From Piezodorus guildinii (taxonomy: Eukaryota > Arthropoda > Insecta > Hemiptera > Pentatomidae), in the NCBI GenBank assembly GCA_023052935.1, contig CM041294.1, positions 27,330,641-27,394,640 on the forward strand: a stretch of DNA of 64,000 bases, written 5' to 3'. Shown in pieces: positions 21,903-33,019 of the stretch (position 1 is the stretch's first letter; each line of letters starts with the position of its first letter). Both the position numbers and the translations under genes were made by a program. The notes under the pieces are model-generated. The model did no database searches, was not told the origin of the DNA, and saw only the letters and a list, made by a program, of their open reading frames with translations.

Positions 21903-22662
21903 TCAACTTCTTTATCCGCTTCATCTTTGGGATACCCAGGAACACCTCTGTAGCCCGATTCTACGAAGAGTTGAAGTGGCTTTACCCTTCCTACCGTTGT
22001 AAGTACTTCAGGCTTCCTTTCTCTTCCAAGTTCTCCAATCCCGCCGTCCGTCTTACATAACAGATATGTTTCTTTTCAAATCCTCAGTCCACTCTCGCCA
22101 CACTCGCTCACGGTCTTCAGACATGTATATAATGCCCCATCGAACTGCAGCATTCGACAGATCTTTCCTAATTCGATCTTCACCCTTATGGAACTCTATT
22201 CCTTCTTACATCCGTGACTCCAATACTCTTCCGACATTCAAATCTCGCCTGTTCAATCATCTCCTGTCCCTCCAATTTCCGAAGAATCCTAATTAGTTTT
22301 CTAATTTCAATTAAAATTAATAACAAAACAGATAGAAACGTTTATATACCCATTATATTTTATGTTATCTTGTGTTTTGCACTTATTATAATATTAGTAT
22401 ATTGTTAAAAAAAACAACACTGTTTTGATTTTTAATGAAAGTTGTATATATGTTCATATTTCTTATTATGTTTATTATCTAGTTTAGTTTTCAATATTAT
22501 TATTTGAGGCTGTTTTTTAATCCATTGTTTGTAATTTCTATTGTTTCTTTGTATTGTTTTTGTATACTCTAAGACCTTAAAGTTTTTATTTTAATTTTCT
22601 TGTTATGTTATTCTAAAGGGACTAGTCCCAGAATAAATAAAGATTTATTATTATTATTATTC
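21903..22662 (+). mobile_element. L2/CR1-like non-LTR retrotransposon, 5'-truncated
   Basis: Carries the extreme C-terminus of ORF2, a 3' UTR and the 3' end TTCTAAAGGGACTAGTCCC AGAA, AATAAATAAAG and (TTA)n. The same 3' end occurs, inverted, at 37281-37325 and, decayed, at 43335-43385. The hairpin GGGACTAGTCCC is a perfect palindrome. Confidence 0.7.
21905..22296 (+). pseudogene. L2/CR1-like ORF2, last ~130 residues, frameshifted
   Basis: One frame gives FFIRFIFGIPRNTSVARFY then SYRCKYFRLPF and hits a stop near 22060. A second frame from 22066 gives FKSSVHSRHTRS, PHRTAAFDRSFLIRSSPLWN and SIPSYIRDSNTLPTFKSRL. The same order of blocks is seen in the minus-strand copy at 37471-37887. This tail is common to L2/CR1/Jockey-group polymerases. 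RT catalytic residues are absent. Confidence 0.7.
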
Positions 22663-22948
22663 CGCAAAACTGCCCAAACGCGTCATTCTTTACAAATGCG
22701 TAGCATGATAATCGATTTATTTTATTTTTTTAAATCTATATATCATTCTTTAGATTAAACAAGGGAAAAATGGCTATTAGGTTGATAAATAGACAGATGA
22801 GTTGACTAAAGGAACAATCGGACAGGACATTAACCAGTGACTACAAAGCAGACAAGACAAACGACTGTCCCACCTCCGCGTGTGCTTACCATGTCCGGAT
22901 AATTTCCGCAGCTACCCTCCTCGTGTCAACCTCAGTGATGGATACCGC
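22663..22948. other. spacer, including a GC-richer patch with a donor-like site
   Basis: On the minus strand, 22958-22890 has a short open stretch (AVSITEVDTRRVAAEIIRT) ending at ATG|GTAAGC. Acceptor evidence is weak, so I do not call it an exon. Confidence 0.25.
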
Positions 22949-23029
22949 TCCATGTCTTTACACTATTTTTATAAAAGGTGGCTTCGATTTATGCCGAGAT
23001 TAAATTAATTGTAATTTATGACACCTTAA
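22949..23029 (+). repeat. tandem repeat unit a (partner at 24169-24249)
   Basis: CCATGTCTTT.ACTATTTTTATAAAAGG through TTTATGCCGAGAT is repeated downstream. Without the RTE element between them the two units would be about 120 bp apart. Confidence 0.7.
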
Positions 23030-23057
23030 TTATTTTAGTTAATTATAGTTATAAAAT

Positions 23058-24142
23058 TTTCCACGTCAAATATTAGAGAGGAAGCTGGAATACAACGGTG
23101 TAGTACATCAACTCTATATCGATTTTAAAAAGTCTTATGATTCCATAGACCGTCAGAAGCTATATGACATCATGATTGAACAGGGAATACCTAGAAAGTT
23201 CGTAAACCTAGTAGAGATGTGTTTGTCGGAAACATTTCATAAAGTTAGAATCGGTCATAATTACTCGAGAGATTTGAGGTCGATGGTTGAAAAGGTGATG
23301 TGTACAGAGAAAGGTTTAAATATGGATGAAGAGATTCCGGTTTTGGGTATGCCGATGATTTGGTACTGCTAGGTGAAGACACGGAAACCATACAACTAAA
23401 TACAAGTGTGTTGATAAAAACCGGTAAACAAATAGGCCCCGAATTAAATACCGTTAAGACGAAATATATGATTAGTAGCCGAAATGGTGGCGATCTTGAT
23501 AATATTAATATTTCAGGGCATAGTGTTTGAACACGTAGAGAAATTCAAGTATTTAGGTTCAATGATTACAAGAATAAATAAAAACCAGGAAGAAATAAAG
23601 TCCCAGTTAAAGGTGGGAAGTGTGTGTTATTATTCAGTTGCTAAATTACTTAGCTCGCGGCTTATATCTAAAAACTTAAAGGTTAGAATCTATAAAAACT
23701 CCTATTCCTTCGACGGTTCTTTACGGATGTGAAACGTGGCCGCTTACTTTGAAAGATGAACAACGGCTTAAGGTTTTCGAAAATAAGGTACTGCGTAAAA
23801 TATTTGGTCCGAAGAGAGATGAGGCCACTGGGGAGTTTAGAAGGTTGCACAACGCGGAATTGCGGAGTTTGTACCCTGTGAATATAACTGAGTTGATAGC
23901 ATCGCGGAGACTCAAATGGGCGCGTAAAGTTGTTGGGCTCGGTGAGGAACGGATTCCGAGAAAGTTGGTATTCGCTGAACCGACTGGTAGGCGTCCGAAA
24001 GGTAGGCCGAAGCGTCGATGGGAGGATTGCATTAAGGCTGATCTCGGCTTGGGCTTGACCGGCGAACATTGGACGAGTCTGTGCAGGCGATGTTTGGTGG
24101 TATCGGCATCGAACCTTCGGGTTCGCTAAGCCTATTATTATT
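23058..24142 (+). mobile_element. RTE-type retrotransposon copy 2, 16-bp TSD
   Basis: Flanked by ATTATAGTTATAAAAT at 23042-23057 and 24143-24158. Ends in the CGAACCTTCGGGTTCG hairpin, CTAAGCC and (TAT)n. It keeps part of the RT palm, unlike the other three copies of this subfamily. Confidence 0.85.
23071..24129 (+). pseudogene. RTE-type reverse transcriptase and C-terminal domain, broken
   Basis: Frames in succession give an RT palm start (YIDFKKSYDSIDRQKLYD), a deletion, then GYADDLVLLGED with the catalytic YADD, then KTKYMISSRNGG, HVEKFKYLGSMITR, YYSVAKLLSSRL, DEQRLKVFENKVLRKIF and RRPKGRPKRRWEDCIKADLG. At least three frame changes (near 23365, 23525 and 23735) and an internal deletion between RT blocks inactivate it. 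The endonuclease half is missing. It is the most complete RTE copy here and would be the reference for the subfamily. Confidence 0.8.
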
Positions 24143-24168
24143 ATTATAGTTATAAAATAATTTATAAC

Positions 24169-24249
24169 ACCATGTCTTTGTACTATTTTTATAAAAGGCG
24201 GCGTCGATTTATGCCGAGATGGAATTAACTGTAATTTGTAATACCTCTG
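24169..24249 (+). repeat. tandem repeat unit b (partner at 22949-23029)
   Basis: Second unit of the short tandem duplication interrupted by the RTE element. Confidence 0.7.
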
Positions 24250-24364
24250 ATTATAATGGTTCAATAAATATTTTCGTTCTAAACTTCCAATATATTACAG
24301 AAAGCATAGATATATATCAGTGTCGTTTCAAACTCTATGTCAGATTATGAGTTGGTGTTATTTT

Positions 24365-24445
24365 TATTTGCCCTGATGATGACCCACAATGGTTAGTTGT
24401 TTCATTCCATTACCGTCACACGAACTAATGCCTTCCAGTTTTTAA
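24365..24445 (+). repeat. decayed fragment of the foldback at 12220-12490
   Basis: GCCCTGATGATGACCCACAA matches the right arm. A deletion then joins it to TTAGTTGTTTCATT and a decayed form of the outer end (CGAACTAATGCCTTCCA). Confidence 0.65.
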
Positions 24446-24599
24446 TGTTTAATTAATATTCTTTCTCATTAAATATGCATTTATCTTAAAAAGTTGTTTA
24501 AATTAATTAAAGAATCGTTCATTGGATATCCTACAGATCTGTTTTACGTTTTATTTTGCATATTAGACCTGCTGATTCAAAAAGTATGATACAATCAAT

Positions 24600-24736
24600 A
24601 TTATTTCGATTTTTTTTTATTTATAATCATAATAATAATAATATTGCTTTATTGAGAAGTAATACAATCAGCCAATATCTTGGGCAATAAATATTAGAGC
24701 TAAAAGAAGTCATTCATTCCATATGTACAAAGTAAA
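24600..24736 (-). mobile_element. Jockey-like (subfamily A) 3' UTR, interrupted by FR1
   Basis: Reverse-oriented tail with AATACAATCAGCCAATATC and CTTGGGCAATAAATATTAG, matching 48820-48900. The 3' UTR continues after the FR1 copy, at 25640-25915. Confidence 0.65.
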
Positions 24737-25638
24737 AAAAATCTGGTGGGAGCAACACACGACTTTCACTTACCTCCATTTTTAAAATCAATGAAAGAAT
24801 TTTCAAAACAAACAGAGATAAAAATACGACAAACTATTAAAGAATTAATTAAATTGAATTTATATAGGAACATGTGTTTTATTAAAAAATCTATTATATT
24901 ATTATCTAAAATAATCAGTTAGTTTTATCTTCTTTTCATCACTCTCTATTAACTTTTAAAAGCTTGAGTATAAGATAATAATTTGTTCTAAAATCTTTAG
25001 TTTTCCAATGGTATATCATAAATGTATATTACTGCTCTTATGTTCAAAAACAAAAAATTGCATTAAAAAAATATTTCTTTTGTTTTCTCCTTTAGTTGTG
25101 TATCGAATTCATGCAATTTATATATTTGCCTGTCTTTCATCAGTGGTAACAAGATAATATAGTTATATTTATAGAATTAACATAATTAAAGGTACTTTAG
25201 AGAAAGAAAATTTAAAATATCGGAATTTAAGCCTTGTCAGACCATTTTAATCCGAATGAAACTTAAATGATATTAAATCCCATTAAATTTTACATCGATA
25301 TGGCAAGTTTAATCAAAATCGTCATTATCGAGAAAGTCGAATAAAGGTGCAAAATGCATGGTATAAAGTGGTAAGCTTCTGGTAAACTCATTTTGATCAA
25401 AAAGGTTTTGTAACGTCTCGGGCGTATATTTGTCTTAAATATGAAATTTCAGTTTCATAGGACTTACCGTTTCCGCCCGGGAGTTACAACACCCACACAC
25501 ACACACAGACCTTTTTTGCGGGACTTGGTTATTTGGACTCAGGGACCCTATAATGTGTCTTTCCGTTGAAAACTGGAATTCAAAAATTTTAACGATCGCA
25601 ATACTTTCCCTTATTATATATAGTAAGTGAAAGTAATA
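24737..25638 (+). repeat. FR1 copy 4, near full length, inserted in a Jockey tail
   Basis: Begins AAAAATCTGGTGGGAGCAAC and ends CTTATTATATATAGTAAGTGAAAGTA. It contains the central CACACACACACACAG tract at 25494-25509. It interrupts a Jockey 3' UTR, so here FR1 is the younger insertion and its ends can be defined. AGTAA occurs at both junctions, a possible duplication. Confidence 0.85.
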
Positions 25639-25639
25639 G

Positions 25640-25915
25640 TGAATAAATAAAAATATATATATAAAATAACATAAAATGAAATTAAATAAGTAAACCTAAC
25701 TAACAAATAGAAAGAAAAATAAAATAAAGTAAATTAAATCTTTACCACATTCATACATATATACAATATTTACATACTGCCCCTGGGAACTCAAAATCGA
25801 ACCCCTACACCCAGAAGAGGATGGAGAGGGACAACTAGAAGATCCCAGCGCCCTATCACCGCGTCACCAGTCTAGCTAGTGGAGACTGAGTGAGGGCGCT
25901 AGATTAATTAGAAAC
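25640..25915 (-). mobile_element. Jockey-like (subfamily A) 3' UTR, continued
   Basis: Shares CACATTCATACATATATACA, CAATATTTACATACTGC and GTGGAGACTGAG.GAGGGCGCTAGA with 48990-49155. Decayed remains of the same element as 24600-24736. Confidence 0.65.
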
Positions 25916-26139
25916 ATGGCCTGTGTGTATAAATAATATTGGTCTGAATAACTTAACCTTTAAAAAAGATTAAAGTCAGTACAGAAATAGTTAACAACCT
26001 TTACTAACTATTGCCGGTAGATCATTACAGGTTCAAACCAGCGCATATTACTTGATTACTTGACTGTGTTTATTATATAGATTTATTTATTTTTGTATTC
26101 TTTACGCCTGATATATATATATATATATATCATTTTTCC

Positions 26140-26430
26140 AGTGGCGCGACAGGCCTTGTAGGCCCTGGGCCTCGCGGTGTAAACTCCTGCGAGTGTACAC
26201 TCACGTTTCACGATGCATTTTTTTTAGAGTAAGGTCATCACTCCCTACGACTAATTTTGTGAGTGGCCACCCTTTGGCTGACGGGTCTCACATATCGGGG
26301 GGAGAGGTTGTGAGTGAATCCCCATTTTCTTAAATCCTTATAAAAGTCCCGCCGGGACTGGGATTCGAACTCAGAACCCGTAGCATGAAAGACTAACGCG
26401 CTAGCCACTCAGCCACGGGCTCCCCGATAG
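26140..26430 (-). mobile_element. tRNA-derived SINE, minus strand
   Basis: Minus-strand head reads GGGGAGCCCGTGGCTGAGTGG (box A, TGGCTGAGTGG) then GAGTTCGAATCCC (box B) 40 nt later, then a non-tRNA body. The head lacks proper tRNA folding and a discriminator-CCA junction. It is preceded by an (AT)n run at 26109-26131. Confidence 0.7.
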
Positions 26431-26844
26431 ATATAAAATAGTGTATAATATAAATTACTGTTTTATTTGAGAATAAAATTTCAAAAAATCGACACTGAAA
26501 CGTATATTTAATAAAAAATATACTAACAACTTAATACCCCAGGAATATGACCTGATGAAAACTTTTGCCAAAGGGGAATCAATAATAAGACGCAAATTAT
26601 GATTATTAGTGACTAATAATTACTGTATTAATACACACAAACAACCTAAAATGTAGTCTTCTATCTTATTATGATATTAGATGAGGATTAAAAAATACCA
26701 AAAATCGATGAAAGGTCATGAGCACATTACATTTGAAGTTTGTACTCTTCCCCATAATATTAGGGTCACCATTTTGTTGTGCCGCCAGTGGTTCTCCGTA
26801 ACCCAGGATCGTTCTACGCCTGAAATAACAAAATAATAATAATT

Positions 26845-26920
26845 GCTTCTGCCTCAGCCGGGTTCGAACCTGGGACTCGGAAAACAGCAGTCTCTATCAA
26901 CCAGCTAATCTTTCTTTATT
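26845..26920 (-). mobile_element. tRNA-like SINE head, minus strand
   Basis: Minus strand: TTAGCTGGTTGATAGAG (box A like) and CAGGTTCGAACCCGG (box B). Only the head is evident. A degenerate tRNA gene is an alternative. Confidence 0.5.
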
Positions 26921-27621
26921 CGTAGACTTTTCCTGCGTTCGTGTTTAATGATTTTTTATTATTTAAGTATATCAGATATGTTTATTTTCATAACTATTAA
27001 AATCACTATCAACTAGTATACGAATTAAATATGAACGGTAAACTTCTTATCCCGTATATTTCGTCCTAGCAGGCTTGAAAAATTGGAGTGGATTTTCGAG
27101 AAAAATAAAGTTTATACCGATCGCTAAATCATGAATCATGCCTGGTTCAAGTTTTTTTGGAATTGGGATGACGCGGGAGAAAAACAGTGTCCCGGACAAA
27201 GCGTTTGCCATACGTGGGACGGAGATCAATCATATCTCTCGGCTTCTAATCAATTTTTGTATGCTAACGCTAAATTTTTTTATTTATTTTACAATAAGGT
27301 ATTTTACATTATCATATCATGTTTTTGGTTTCGTAAATGAGCTACTTAATTAAAAAAGGTGTATTTGTATTTTTTAATTAACGAAACTTTTCGTTATAAT
27401 ACATATTCTTTTTATATTTTAGAATAATATTTATCATAACTTCAAAACACACAGAGAAAAAAAAGAAAGAGTGAATTCAGACAAAAAAACAAAAACCTTT
27501 CCTTATATTTTTATTATCTGTATGGTTATGGTAATTAAATTATGAACTTAACGCTCTTTGTAGGATTTAAAAAAAAAAAGATTGAATATAAAGCAATATC
27601 TACAGGTTACAGTATTTTATA
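26921..27621. other. intergenic sequence with short frames on both strands
   Basis: Frames at 27047-27229 (minus) and 27131-27353 (plus) overlap in a GC-richer patch at 27040-27245. None resembles a protein I know. Confidence 0.3.
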
Positions 27622-27635
27622 ATGATAACGAATAA

Positions 27636-28426
27636 AATAATAATAATAATAGGCTTAGCGAACCCGAAGGTTCGATGCCGATACCACCAAAATCCGCCTA
27701 CACATACTCGTCCAATGTTCACCATTCAAGCCCAAGCCCCCGAGATCAGCCTTAATGCAATCCTCCCATCAACGCTTCGGCCTACCTTTCGGACGCCTAC
27801 CAGTCGGTTCAGCGAATAATAACTTTACTCGCTCATTTGAGTCTCCGCGATGCAATCAGCTCAATTATATTCACAGGATGCAAGTTCCGCAATTCCGCGT
27901 TTTGCAACCTTCCAAACTCCCCAGTGCCCTCATCTCTCTTCGGACCAAATATTTTACGCAGTACCTTATTTTCGAAAACCTTAAGCCGTTGTTCATCCTT
28001 CAAAGTAAGCGGCCACGTTTCATATCCGTTAAGAACCGTTGGAAGAATAATAGTTTTATAAATTCTAACCTTTAAGTTTTTAGACATAAACCGCGAGCTA
28101 AGTAATCTAGCAACTGAATAATAACACGCATTTCCCACCTTTAACCGGGACTTTATTTCTTCCTGGATTTCATTTTTTCTTGTAATCATTGAACCTAAAT
28201 ACTTGAATTTCTCTACGTGTTCAAAAGTATGCCCTGAAATATTAATATCATCAAGATCGCCACCATTTTTGCTTATATCATATATTTCGTCTTATCGGTA
28301 TTTAATTAGAGACCTATTTGTTTACCGGTTTTTATTAACACACTTGTATTTAGTTGTATGGTTTCCGTGTCTTCACCTAGCAGTACCAGATCATCGGCAT
28401 ACCCCAAAACCGGAATCTTGTCACCC
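27636..28426 (-). mobile_element. RTE-type retrotransposon copy 3, 14-bp TSD, minus strand
   Basis: Flanked by ATGATAACGAATAA at 27622-27635 and 28427-28440. On the minus strand it ends with the CGAACCTTCGGGTTCG hairpin, CTAAGCC and (TAT)n. Its 5' end is truncated just before the YADD block. Confidence 0.85.
27640..28425 (-). pseudogene. RTE-type polymerase, from YADD to C-terminus, broken
   Basis: Minus-strand order: GYADDLVLLGED at the truncated 5' end, KTKYMI, a frame change near 28270, then MITRKNEIQEEIKSRL, YYSVARLLSSRFMS, YETWPLTLKDEQRL, KVLRKIFGPKR and NAELRNLHPVNIIEL. A deletion near 27830 removes the residues between the ASRRLK block and the final GRPKRRW block. No activity expected. 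Confidence 0.8.
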
Positions 28427-28491
28427 ATGATAACGAATAACAAATGTAATAAATAATGATTAGGATTTTTTCTACGTGTAAAATGTTATTT

Positions 28492-28850
28492 TTTTTTTAA
28501 ATTATTTATTGATATTTACAACTGTATTGTACAATACATCTAGTAAATAGGCTAAAAGAAAATAGTCATGAAAAAGACATGTAGAGAAGCTTCCCAATGG
28601 AAGCATTCTAAACATATTCTAAGCTGAAAGGTCTCGAGGCCATCTTCTTTTCAGACACCTCGGAGAATTATCAGCAATTGAAGTGCAAGAAAATATTGAA
28701 ACTTGAGGATAGATCAGTTTACTATTTACAAAGTTAGGAGCATTAAGGATTTTACGAAGGATTTTGGATTTTAAGGATTGGATACGGGAAGGATTTAATG
28801 GTTTAGTAGAGCTATATATAAGGTTATATATCTTATGTAACATTTTTTCT
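28492..28850 (-). mobile_element. Jockey-like (subfamily B) tail, minus strand
   Basis: The poly(A) tail appears as a T run at 28491-28499. The minus frame 28843-28619 includes RIQSLKSKILRKILNAPNF and CLKRRWPRDL, matching 7821-8345 with internal deletion. The UTR block ACATGTAGAGAAGCTTCCCA is shared with 51018-51037. Confidence 0.75.
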
Positions 28851-29422
28851 TATTTAAACATTGTGTCATAGTAATATCCTTAATTTAATTTAAATTAAAT
28901 TTAAAGATGTTAAATGACTATTATTAAAATCATTTATTTTGTTTCAGATATGGTAATTTATTCAAGGCTGTTAAGACAAGGTCTCCGAAACGGCGGACTG
29001 ACCCCAAGTCTCCTGGGCAAAACATAGCAAGAAGGATTGTGGTTGAGTTGGAGACCGAGATTAATTGGGTTTACTTATCATTATTTTTTATTTAAAGTAT
29101 GATTTCAAACCTTATCCCTCTCCTGATTCGAAGAATCGTGAAAAAATAAGAATGAAAAAAGGTAAGGAACTAAATAAGGACTTGGAAGGATAGGGGTGAC
29201 AGAGATAGCGGCTTGGAGTGAAGCCAAAGGAACAGCTAACTTACTCCACTATAGATCTAACACCACCTTTATCTGGAATCAGTCAGCCTTAGGTGTAAGG
29301 TCACATCTTTCCAACATTTATTTCTTCTCTTATATTCCTTGTAATATGGGAGATATATTATCTGAAATGAAATAATGCATTGGATAAAAACGTATGAAGA
29401 TTTATTCCTTTTTTTACTTTCA
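28851..29422. other. intergenic sequence, nothing recognised
   Basis: A GC-richer patch at 28965-29070 shows no long frame or tRNA boxes. A 167-codon minus frame (29269-29772) starts in the next repeat and is FR1-derived. Confidence 0.35.
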
Positions 29423-30133
29423 CTTACTATATATAGTAAGAGGAAGTACTGCGATCGTGGAAATTTTCGAATTCCAGTTTTCAACGGAAATACACGTTTT
29501 AGGGTTCCCTGAGTCCAAATGACCAAGTCCTGCAAAAAGGTCTGTGTATGTGAGTGTGTGGTAACTCCCGGGCGGAAACGGTAAGTCCTATGAAACTGAA
29601 ATTTCATATTTAAGACAACTATACGCTCGAGAAGTGACAAAACTTTTTTCATCAACATGAGCTTACCAGAAGAGGCACTTTTGCACTTTTTTTCGATTTC
29701 CTCGAAAACGGTTCCGACGATTTTGATTAAACTCGCTATATCGATGTAAAATTTAATGAGCTTTAATATCATGTAGGTTTCATTCTGATTAAAATGGTCT
29801 GACAGGGCTTAAATTCCGATATTTTAAATTTTCTTCCCCTAAAGTACCTTTAATTTTGTAGATTCAATAAAAATAACTTGTTAACGCTGATGAAAAACAG
29901 GTAAATATATAAATTGAATAAATTCGATACCCAACTAAAGGAGAAAACAGAAAATATATTTTTTTAATGCAATTTTTCGTTTTTGAACATAAGAGCAGTA
30001 ATATACATATATGATATATCGTTGGAAAGCTAAAGATTTTAGAAAAAAATTATCTCATACACAAGCTTTTAAAAGTAAATAGATTGTGATGAAATGAACA
30101 TAAAACTAACCGATTATTTTAAATAATAATATA
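29423..30133 (-). repeat. FR1 copy 5, 3' part (reverse), split by Jockey
   Basis: Starts ACTTTCACTTACTATATATAGTAAG, with (TG)n-type remains at 29541-29562, and continues to the AATAATATA site where a Jockey tail is inserted. Confidence 0.85.
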
Positions 30134-30636
30134 TCCAAAGTCCTCCGTACAATAGTAAATGCTCCTTATTATGTCTAACTATACCTTGCACCACGACCTT
30201 AATGTTCCATTTATTTCAGACCTAATTTCATCCAAATTTTCCAAATTCCACCAGAGCCTCATTCATCATCCTAATCCTCTAGCTCAATCCCTATCCAGCT
30301 CCACTCATCCATACAACCCACCTAGAAGGTTGAAACGGCAGTGACCCCGCGACCTTTTGTAAATATATTGGAGTTCTAGCACTGGCTAGATTCTCCACTC
30401 AATGTGATGTATGTATGAGTGTGTGTATGTGTATATAGATATAAGTGAATTCTTGACTTTATTGTATTGATTCATTATTGTGTATATATTTTATTGTAAT
30501 TTTATGCTGTGTAGATATTGTATGAATGTAGTATGTATGATATCTTTCACCACTACTATCGATGTCCAAATTGGGACAGATTGTAATTTTACTCAATAAA
30601 AATTTTGTTTTTGAAAAAAAAAAATATATATATATA
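30134..30636 (+). mobile_element. Jockey-like (subfamily A) tail, 10-bp TSD
   Basis: TAATAATATA lies at 30124-30133 and 30637-30646. The frame 30159-30344 encodes HHDLNVPFISDLI and PPRRLKRQ, with a stop in place of the final tryptophan codon seen in the copy at 36960. The 3' UTR and an A tail then (AT)n follow. Confidence 0.8.
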
Positions 30637-30808
30637 TAATAATATAATAGATTTTTTTAATAAAACACATGTTTCTATATAAATTCAATTTTATTAATTC
30701 CTTAAGAGTTTCACGTATTTTTATCTCTAACTGTTTTTGAAAATTCTTTCATTGGTTTTAAAAATGTCGGTAAGTGAAAGTCTTGTGTTGCCCGCACCAG
30801 ATTTTTTT
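30637..30808 (-). repeat. FR1 copy 5, 5' part (reverse)
   Basis: Resumes FR1 and ends GGTAAGTGAAAGTC and GCCCGCACCAGATTTTTTTC. Confidence 0.85.
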
Positions 30809-30904
30809 CACTGCTTACAACCCAGAATAATCCAATTTTAAGATGATGTTCAAAACGCTGCAAATTACAACACATTCCCTTATAGTTTCTAAATAATTAT
30901 GTGT

Positions 30905-31190
30905 ATACCTAAGGGCCTAGCAGAATGAGTATTTGAAATTTGCCCCCACGTATTTCAGAACCAAGTTTATACCATTGATTCAAACCTAAGAGAAACCACC
31001 TGGTGCAATTTTTAACCCCATAATCATTATGGGATAGAAGTTATAGAGAGGGGAAGACAAAACTAAAACAGTGTTTCTCTCCTTAACAACTCAACCGATT
31101 GTCTCGAGAATAAAATAAACAACTTATTTTGGAGATTTCCCAAAAGAGTTTCAATTTCTTTTTTCTGCTAATGTAGTTTTAAAAAAAAAT
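30905..31190 (+). repeat. FR2 dispersed repeat, copy 2
   Basis: Diverged from 5463-5662. A Jockey tail follows, after which GGTTATGTTAGATTGGTAC at 31747 appears to resume the repeat. Confidence 0.55.
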
Positions 31191-31194
31191 AATT

Positions 31195-31745
31195 TATGTG
31201 AGTAAGACTAAAACGAAAAAAAACTACTCGAAGATACCCATTACTACAACACTTACCAGACAAACCTTTAAAACTTAGTCTATTACAAAAAACTCACTTA
31301 CATCACTATTATCATACCTATTTGGACATATGAAATCGAGCTTTAGGACTACTAAACCGTATAATTCATCCCGCATTCAATCCAAAATCCTTCGCAAAAT
31401 CCTTGGGAATCATGCCCCTTAATTTTGTCACAAATCAACACCTCCATAATGACCTCAACATCCCATTCGTTACAGATCTATCCAGTGATAGATATACCTC
31501 TTTTCATTCTTAACTCCCTGCCTACACAAACCCATTTGTTCGTAGTCTATCTTCCTTATATATCCCTGATAACCCGCTTAGGTGATTGAAAAGAAAGTGG
31601 CCTCGGGACCTACTGCCTTAAGATAGTTAGTGAAGTGCTACTGGGTAGTTCTTTCTCAAGACATTTCCACGACTTTCCTTCACCCTGCACATTTACTTAT
31701 TGTGTTTGTATAATACAGTTCTAAAGTACAATAAATAAATAAAAG
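31195..31745 (+). mobile_element. decayed Jockey-like (subfamily B) tail
   Basis: Frames give fragments of the ORF2 C-terminus: IQSKILRKIL, a CTCCATAATGACCTCAACAT region equal to HNDLNIP, and KRKWPRDLLP. Stops and frameshifts are frequent. A tail ATAAATAAATAAA ends it. Confidence 0.65.
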
Positions 31746-31790
31746 GTTATGTTAGATTGGTACACTCACAACTTTCTTTCATATAGTTTA

Positions 31791-33019
31791 AATGTAAATT
31801 ACGTGAAATACGTTTGTCTAAAAATATATAAGATATTCAACTAATTTCGTGTAAAAAGCATAGACGTGTTAATAGAAGTCATAATTATTAATGCTCTCAA
31901 CAATGAGTTGTTTTCAGAGTTTTAGGTAAAGCAAATATATTGAATCTTCTTTGGAGAACGTCGATATTTTAGATATATATCCATCAGCAAGAAAAAAAAC
32001 ATTGGTTCAGAAAGATTATTAAGGGGAAACTGATGTGGACGTTTCTGATACAATAACAAATTACATACAGAACTAATCCTACAGATATAAATAAAAAGAA
32101 AATTGGAAAAGATGTTCTTTTCCAAGATGAACAACAGACTCAAACTGGATGAGGGCCAAATGGCGAATGGCACTAAGCCGACTGTCGTTAGCAATGCTGG
32201 GATTAATCCATCTGCTTTTGACATAATGTTCCTCTGACCGTAGGTCAGCACTCGATCCACTAAATGTCAAAGATGAATTTAGGAGGAAATTTTGGCATCC
32301 GGTCATTTGAAAACACACATTTATCGTTTAACGGGAATCAAGGGGTTAATTGATGGAATATATCTGTGGCGGTCTTGAAAAACTGGATAAATCGAGTTAT
32401 ATCAAAAAAGAGTTAACTGCACGTATCGCTCCCTCAGACCGTTTTCCACGTCGTGTTAAATTGGTTAAAAAAATTGCTTGGAGGAAGAATTTTCAGGTGG
32501 AAAGAAAGCTGTATGTTAATCATTCCATTTTAGGTATTACTTAAAGTTTAAGTCGCTCGCCTGTAAAATGAAAGATTTTAACTTAACCACTTATTCACGA
32601 CCGCCACAGACATTGTGTAAGAAAGATTTAATTAAATAGTTAAAATTTTACTTCATTTTATTCTTAGGAAAAGTTTCATTAGGGGTAAAGAAAACATAAA
32701 TGGGAATAGAAGGACATCGTCCTATATCTAACAAATAATGGACTTCTGCGGGGAACAAAAATCTTTTATTTGACTCTTTAAAACTTCTTCCTAAAGCCCT
32801 TCCTTAAACTCAACTATTTGACATGAATTTTGTGCATATCTGATGTTTCCTGTCGAAAGTTCTCTCGTAACATCTTTATTTCTGGTCAGAAAGTGTCGGA
32901 ACGAAAAAATGTGTTGCGCTTATACTAGAAGCTTTTAGTGGGCTGTGAAAAAGAATCTAAAGATTTGACATGAGTATTAAATATCATCACAGTAGGACAT
33001 TTTATTTTCTTAATATTGC
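31791..33019. other. gene-poor stretch with a few unsupported frames
   Basis: Two overlapping minus frames (31922-32260, 32079-32318) and one plus frame (32350-32544) lie in slightly GC-richer sequence. None shows domains, splice sites or family motifs I can recognise. The next exon of the TARP gene would be expected downstream of 33782 on the minus strand, but I do not see it here. Confidence 0.3.

Noticed and set aside
22890..22958. possible exon ending at ATG|GTAAGC on the minus strand
   Set aside because: Good donor and a short open frame, but no credible acceptor or known protein; kept only as a note.
26845..26920. possible functional tRNA gene
   Set aside because: Box A and B are present but the acceptor stem does not close; more likely a SINE head.
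29269..29772. 167-codon open frame on the minus strand
   Set aside because: It runs through FR1 and its flank. Related frames are open in other FR1 copies only because the DNA is shared; there is no protein similarity and it crosses the repeat boundary.
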